A stretch of 52,052 nt of DNA from Pseudomonadota bacterium (GTDB lineage: Bacteria; Pseudomonadota; Gammaproteobacteria; Pseudomonadales; Moraxellaceae), in the NCBI GenBank assembly GCA_021851865.1, contig JAJZBU010000018.1, positions 1-52,052 on the forward strand. Direction: 5' to 3'. Both the position numbers and the translations under genes were made by a program. The stretch's first letter is position 1, and each line of letters begins with the position of its first letter. Shown piece after piece: positions 48,684 through 52,052 of the stretch. The notes beneath the pieces are model-generated. The model was not told where the DNA came from. It saw only the letters and a program-made list of their open reading frames with translations, and did no database searches.

Positions 48684-51287
48684 TCAGTGCAGCAGCTTCT
48701 TGTGAAAACTCAGGCGGCCACGCTCCTCATCGACCTGGATGATGTCACCGCCGACGAACTCACCGCGCAGCAGATGTTCCGCCAGAGGATTCTCGATCAG
48801 GCTCTGTAACGCCCGCTTCAAAGGCCGGGCGCCATAGATCGGGTCATAGCCCTCTTGACAGACCCGCGCCATCGCCTCGGGACTGAGCTCGAGGCCGAGT
48901 TCGCGCTCCTGCAGGCGCTGGCGCAGGCGATCCAACTGGATGCTGGCGATCTTTTTCAGCTGTTCTTCACGCAAGGGATGAAAGACGACGATCTCATCGA
49001 TGCGATTGAGAAACTCCGGCCGGAAGTGCTGCCCGACCACATCCATCACCGCCCCCTTCATCTTCTCGTACGGCGCCATCTCATGGCCGCTGCTCATGCT
49101 CTGAATCAGATCGGAGCCGAGGTTGGAGGTCATCACCACCACCGTGTTGCGAAAATCGACCGTACGCCCCTGGCCATCGGTCAGGCGACCGTCATCAAGC
49201 ACCTGCAAGAGGATGTTGAAGACGTCGGCGTGCGCCTTTTCCACTTCATCGAGGAGGAGGACGGCATAAGGCCGCCGGCGTACCGTCTCGGTGAGATAAC
49301 CGCCCTCTTCGTAGCCTACGTAACCGGGCGGTGCGCCGATGAGGCGCGCGACGCTGTGTTTTTCCATGAACTCCGACATGTCGATACGCACCATGGCATC
49401 GTCGCTGTCGAAGAGAAAACGCGCCAGCGCCTTGCACAGCTCGGTCTTGCCCACCCCGGTCGGGCCGAGAAACAGAAAAGATCCATTCGGCCGCTGTGGA
49501 TCGGCCAAACCGGCGCGCGCGCGCCGCACCGCATGCGCGACGGCGGTGACCGCCTCGTCCTGGCCGATGACCTGGGCGTGCAGGACATCCTCCATGCGCA
49601 GCAGCTTCTCACGCTCACCCTCGAGCATCTTGGCCACCGGGATGCCGGTGGCGTGACTGACGACTTCCGCCACCTCCTCTTCGGTGACGCGATTGCGCAG
49701 CAAGCGATGCGGCGCCGCGCCGGCGCTGGCCTCACCGCTGGCGGCCTGCGCCAGCGATTTCTCGAGCTTGGGGATGACGTCGTACTGCAGGCGTGACATC
49801 TTTTCCAGGTCCTGCGAACGGCGCGCCGCCTCATAGTCGAGGCGCGCCTTCTCGAGCTCCTCCTTGATCTGTTGCGAGCCCTGCAGAGAGGATTTTTCGG
49901 CACGCCAGACCTCGTCCAGGTCGGCATATTCCTTGCCCAGGCGAGCGATCTCCTCCTCCAGCTTGAGCAGGCGCTGTTGCGAGGCCGCATCCTCCTCATG
50001 ACGCAAGGCCTCACGTTCCATCTTCATCTGGATGAGACGACGATCGAGCTTGTCCATCACTTCCGGCTTCGAATCCATCTCCATGCGTATGCGCGAGGCC
50101 GCCTCATCGATGAGATCGATGGCCTTGTCGGGAAGCTGGCGATCGGTGATGTAACGCTGCGACAGGCGCGCCGCAGCGATAATCGCCGGATCGGTGATGT
50201 CGACGCCATGATGCAGCTCATAACGCTCCTTGAGGCCGCGCAGGATGGCGATGGTGTCCTCGACCGAAGGCTGATCGACGACGACTTTCTGAAAACGCCG
50301 TTCGAGGGCCGGGTCCTTTTCGATGTACTGGCGATACTCGTCGAGGGTCGTCGCCCCGACGCAGTGCAGATCACCACGCGCCAGCGCCGGCTTGAGCATG
50401 TTGCCGGCGTCCATGGCGCCTTCCGCCTTGCCGGCGCCGACCATGGTATGGATCTCGTCGATGAACAGGATGATGCGGCCTTCTTCCTTGCTCAGGTCCT
50501 TGAGCACCGCTTTCAGTCTCTCCTCAAATTCGCCACGGAATTTGGCGCCAGCGATGAGAGCCCCCATGTCGAGAGCCAAGACGCGCTTATGACGCAAACC
50601 TTCCGGCACTTCGCCATTGATGATGCGCTGCGCCAGACCTTCGACGATGGCCGTCTTGCCGACGCCGGGTTCGCCGATCAGCACCGGGTTGTTCTTGGTG
50701 CGCCGTTGCAGCACCTGGATGGTGCGTCGGATTTCATCGTCGCGACCGATCACCGGATCGAGCTTGCCGCTTTCGGCGCGCGCGGTCAGGTCGATGCAAT
50801 ATTTCTCCAGAGCCTGCCTCTGTCCCTCGGCCTCGGCGTCGCGTACTGCCTCGCCACCGCGCAGGCTGGTGATGGCCTGCTCCAGACGAGCGGCCTGCAG
50901 GCCGGCCTCCTTCAGCACCCGACCGCACTCACCGGATTCGAGCATGGCCAGGAGAACCATCTCGCTGCTGATGAATTCATCGTGGCGGGCGTGCGCCAGC
51001 TTCTCGGCGCGGTTCAGGACGCGCGACAACTCCTGCGACAACGACACGTCGGCCTGGGTCGAACTGACGCGCGGCAAACGCTGCAGCATCTGCTCGACCT
51101 TGCCCTCGAGCGCCTTGACATCGACGCCCGCCTGACGCAACAAAGATGGCACACTGCCCTGCGTCTGGCGCAGGAAAGCGAGGAGGACATGTTGCGGCTC
51201 GATGAACTGCTGGTCCCCTTGATTGGCCAGGGAGCTGGCGTCGGCGAGAGCCGCTTGCAGCATGGACGTCAATTGTTCATTACGCAT
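48684..51287 (-). CDS. clpB: ATP-dependent disaggregase ClpB
   Basis: The 867-residue Hsp100 chaperone works with DnaK to rescue aggregated proteins. In order: N-terminal Clp repeat domain (1-145), first AAA+ domain with Walker A GEPGVGKT (205-212) and Walker [10 protein letters not shown], the coiled-coil M-domain (about 410-530, Leu/Glu/Arg-rich), and the second AAA+ with [20 protein letters not shown] and [11 protein letters not shown]. There is no ClpP-binding loop, consistent with ClpB. The start has GAGGTG 5 nt upstream. A heat-shock promoter lies about 30-60 bp upstream. Confidence 0.97.
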   Translation of the reverse strand: MRNEQLTSMLQAALADASSLANQGDQQFIEPQHVLLAFLRQTQGSVPSLLRQAGVDVKALEGKVEQMLQRLPRVSSTQADVSLSQELSRVLNRAEKLAHARHDEFISSEMVLLAMLESGECGRVLKEAGLQAARLEQAITSLRGGEAVRDAEAEGQRQALEKYCIDLTARAESGKLDPVIGRDDEIRRTIQVLQRRTKNNPVLIGEPGVGKTAIVEGLAQRIINGEVPEGLRHKRVLALDMGALIAGAKFRGEFEERLKAVLKDLSKEEGRIILFIDEIHTMVGAGKAEGAMDAGNMLKPALARGDLHCVGATTLDEYRQYIEKDPALERRFQKVVVDQPSVEDTIAILRGLKERYELHHGVDITDPAIIAAARLSQRYITDRQLPDKAIDLIDEAASRIRMEMDSKPEVMDKLDRRLIQMKMEREALRHEEDAASQQRLLKLEEEIARLGKEYADLDEVWRAEKSSLQGSQQIKEELEKARLDYEAARRSQDLEKMSRLQYDVIPKLEKSLAQAASGEASAGAAPHRLLRNRVTEEEVAEVVSHATGIPVAKMLEGEREKLLRMEDVLHAQVIGQDEAVTAVAHAVRRARAGLADPQRPNGSFLFLGPTGVGKTELCKALARFLFDSDDAMVRIDMSEFMEKHSVARLIGAPPGYVGYEEGGYLTETVRRRPYAVLLLDEVEKAHADVFNILLQVLDDGRLTDGQGRTVDFRNTVVVMTSNLGSDLIQSMSSGHEMAPYEKMKGAVMDVVGQHFRPEFLNRIDEIVVFHPLREEQLKKIASIQLDRLRQRLQERELGLELSPEAMARVCQEGYDPIYGARPLKRALQSLIENPLAEHLLRGEFVGGDIIQVDEERGRLSFHKKLLH

Positions 51288-51317
51288 GGAACACCTCGAT
51301 CATTCTCTCTGCTGTCT

Positions 51318-51346
51318 AGATCGGGATGGCTGCGTCACATTTCAAG
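51318..51346 (-). promoter_or_regulatory. Sigma-32 heat-shock promoter of clpB
   Basis: Read on the minus strand: CTTGAAA (51346-51340), 14 nt, CCCGATCT (51325-51318). This matches the sigma-32 consensus CTTGAAA / CCCCATNT with one mismatch in the -10, 30 bp before the clpB ATG. Confidence 0.65.
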
Positions 51347-51358
51347 CGAATGCAGGAC

Positions 51359-51853
51359 TCAGCGGCGAACACAGGCGACACGCTGGCCAGCATAACGGAG
51401 AACGAGCTTGTCGGCGCTGATTTCCTCGACGTGATCATCGAAGCGTCGGTCCGGCAACTGGAAACTGACGAGGCCGTCATGCATATGGTAGGGCACTTGA
51501 CCTCGCCGCGCCCCCATCTGGATCAAAAGATAGCCATTCGCCGAAAAATTCATGTCCCAGTTCTGCCCGCCGACAGGGTCGAAGCAGGACCAGGCACCGA
51601 GAATCTTCTCATTCCCTCCCAGGGTCAAAGCACCGATGGAGTCGCGACCGGCGTCACGCTCCTGCAGGTCGTCGATGCGATCGGCAGCGACGGCGAAATT
51701 GAGGTTCGACGCCTGGACGACTGATAGGTGGTAGAGCTCCTCGGGCGCCAATGCGGGCAGCGTCAGCCGCTCTGGCGCGACAGCCAAGGACTTCGCGCGT
51801 ATCACCGGCGACGGCGCCACGCTCGCCGCAGCGGCGCCACCCGTTTTTGCGCG
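51359..51853 (-). pseudogene. Hypothetical protein gene, 5' end probably lost at the IS junction
   Basis: About 150 residues look like real coding sequence: ELYHLSVVQASNLNFAVAAD, then NEKILGAWSCFDPVGGQNWD, MNFSANGYLLIQMG and a C-terminal RYAGQRVACVRR. The end pattern of short strands (W-x-C ... G-x-L-L-I) suggests a small beta-rich, perhaps lipocalin-like exported domain, but no family is recognised. Upstream the open frame runs straight into the IS200/IS605 end (51859 on), where it is antisense noise. No start with a ribosome site or signal peptide is seen. A GTG at 51820 could serve. It is upstream of and parallel to clpB. Confidence 0.5.
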
Positions 51854-51858
51854 AGGGG

Positions 51859-51886
51859 CTCCATCCAATTTTATGATTGGATGGAG
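51859..51886. repeat. Subterminal hairpin of the IS200/IS605 element
   Basis: CTCCATCCAAT (51859-51869) pairs perfectly with ATTGGATGGAG (51876-51886) around TTTATG. It lies 28 nt past the tnpA stop codon, where TnpA would recognise the right end as a folded single strand. Confidence 0.75.
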
Positions 51887-51914
51887 GGGGATAGCGCCCG
51901 GCGCGTAGCGGCGG

Positions 51915-52052
51915 TTACTTTTCGGGTCTGGCCTGTTGCTGGATGTATTGCTTGATGATTTCAAGTGGTGCACCGCCGCAGGTCAGAATGCAGTAGCTGC
52001 GGCTCCAAAGTACCGGCTTCTTGTAGACGCTTGCCAGATGCTCCTTGAACTC
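51915..52052 (-). CDS. tnpA: IS200/IS605 transposase TnpA, C-terminal 45 residues (cut by window edge)
   Basis: The visible end contains VLWSRSYCILTCGGAP and EIIKQYIQQQARP. The first is the family's W-S-x-x-Y strand. The second holds the catalytic Tyr of the Y1 HUH transposase in the YxxxQ motif (YIQQQ). The HUH motif itself would be outside the window. The stop codon is at 51915-51917. The preserved Tyr suggests the element may be intact. Confidence 0.88.
   Translation of the reverse strand, partial: EFKEHLASVYKKPVLWSRSYCILTCGGAPLEIIKQYIQQQARPEK

Larger units (their letters stand above)
51850..52052 (-). mobile_element. IS200/IS605-family insertion sequence, right-end portion
   Basis: It comprises the 3' part of tnpA and the terminal palindrome characteristic of this family. 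The element continues beyond the right edge of the window; its boundary on the left is judged from the hairpin and is approximate to several bases. These elements move as single strands and leave no target duplication. Confidence 0.75.

Overview
The window is about 52 kb of GC-rich (roughly 60%) DNA, nearly all coding, from a Gammaproteobacterium. Three things point to the Pseudomonadales: the order icd / rluE / Nudix / mnmA / purB, with mfd-nagZ, yihY-wrbA-DUF2069 and a PA1571-like small protein nearby; the mdh type (N-terminal GAAGQI motif, as in Acinetobacter and beta-proteobacteria); and class I fumarase. A Moraxellaceae-like or neighbouring lineage is my best guess, not a proven assignment. 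No rRNA, tRNA or CRISPR array was recognised.

Layout. 0-6.4 kb: an outer-membrane beta-barrel protein cut by the left edge or with an unclear start, a DUF3147 membrane protein, an ArsB/NhaD-type ion permease, a GMC oxidoreductase with a Tat-exported partner, and a type-B carboxylesterase. 6.5-14.3 kb: mfd, nagZ, prc and a MaoC-type dehydratase. 14.4-16.2 kb: a PA1571-like small protein and two tandem paralogues of an unrecognised family. 16.3-22.4 kb: icd, rluE, the moaCDE cluster (moaE overlapping rluE antisense by 158 bp), Nudix, mnmA, purB. 22.6-31.2 kb: small hypothetical and lipoprotein genes, class I fumarase overlapped by yihY, wrbA-DUF2069, a 654-residue lipoprotein, a TetR regulator and a QueD-like enzyme. 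31.3-33.1 kb: mdh and a beta-carbonic anhydrase.

33.0-37.1 kb looks like accessory DNA. The 3' remnant of a chemoreceptor gene abuts a TetR regulator, a frameshifted amidase and an alpha/beta hydrolase. 37.1-44.2 kb: an MHS-family transporter, then a translationally coupled RND efflux operon (permease, adaptor, outer-membrane factor). 44.2-45.1 kb: moaB and an N-terminally truncated parvulin, possibly what is left of a larger locus.

45.4-48.1 kb is a B12 module: promoter, cobalamin riboswitch, a hairpin that buries the Shine-Dalgarno sequence, btuB, and a PduO-type adenosyltransferase. Uptake and activation of corrinoid are thus under one RNA switch. 48.2-52.05 kb: a DUF4124 protein, clpB with a good sigma-32 promoter, a 5'-truncated hypothetical gene, and the 3' end of an IS200/IS605 element whose TnpA runs off the right edge.

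The central-metabolism genes (icd, fumarase, mdh, carbonic anhydrase) indicate an aerobic, TCA-cycle organism. The moa genes indicate molybdoenzymes encoded elsewhere. No clearly new multi-gene defence or mobile system was found. The least explained items are the tandem paralogue pair at 14.7-16.1 kb, the 654-residue lipoprotein, and the truncated-gene junctions at about 33.55 kb, 45.1 kb and 51.85 kb.
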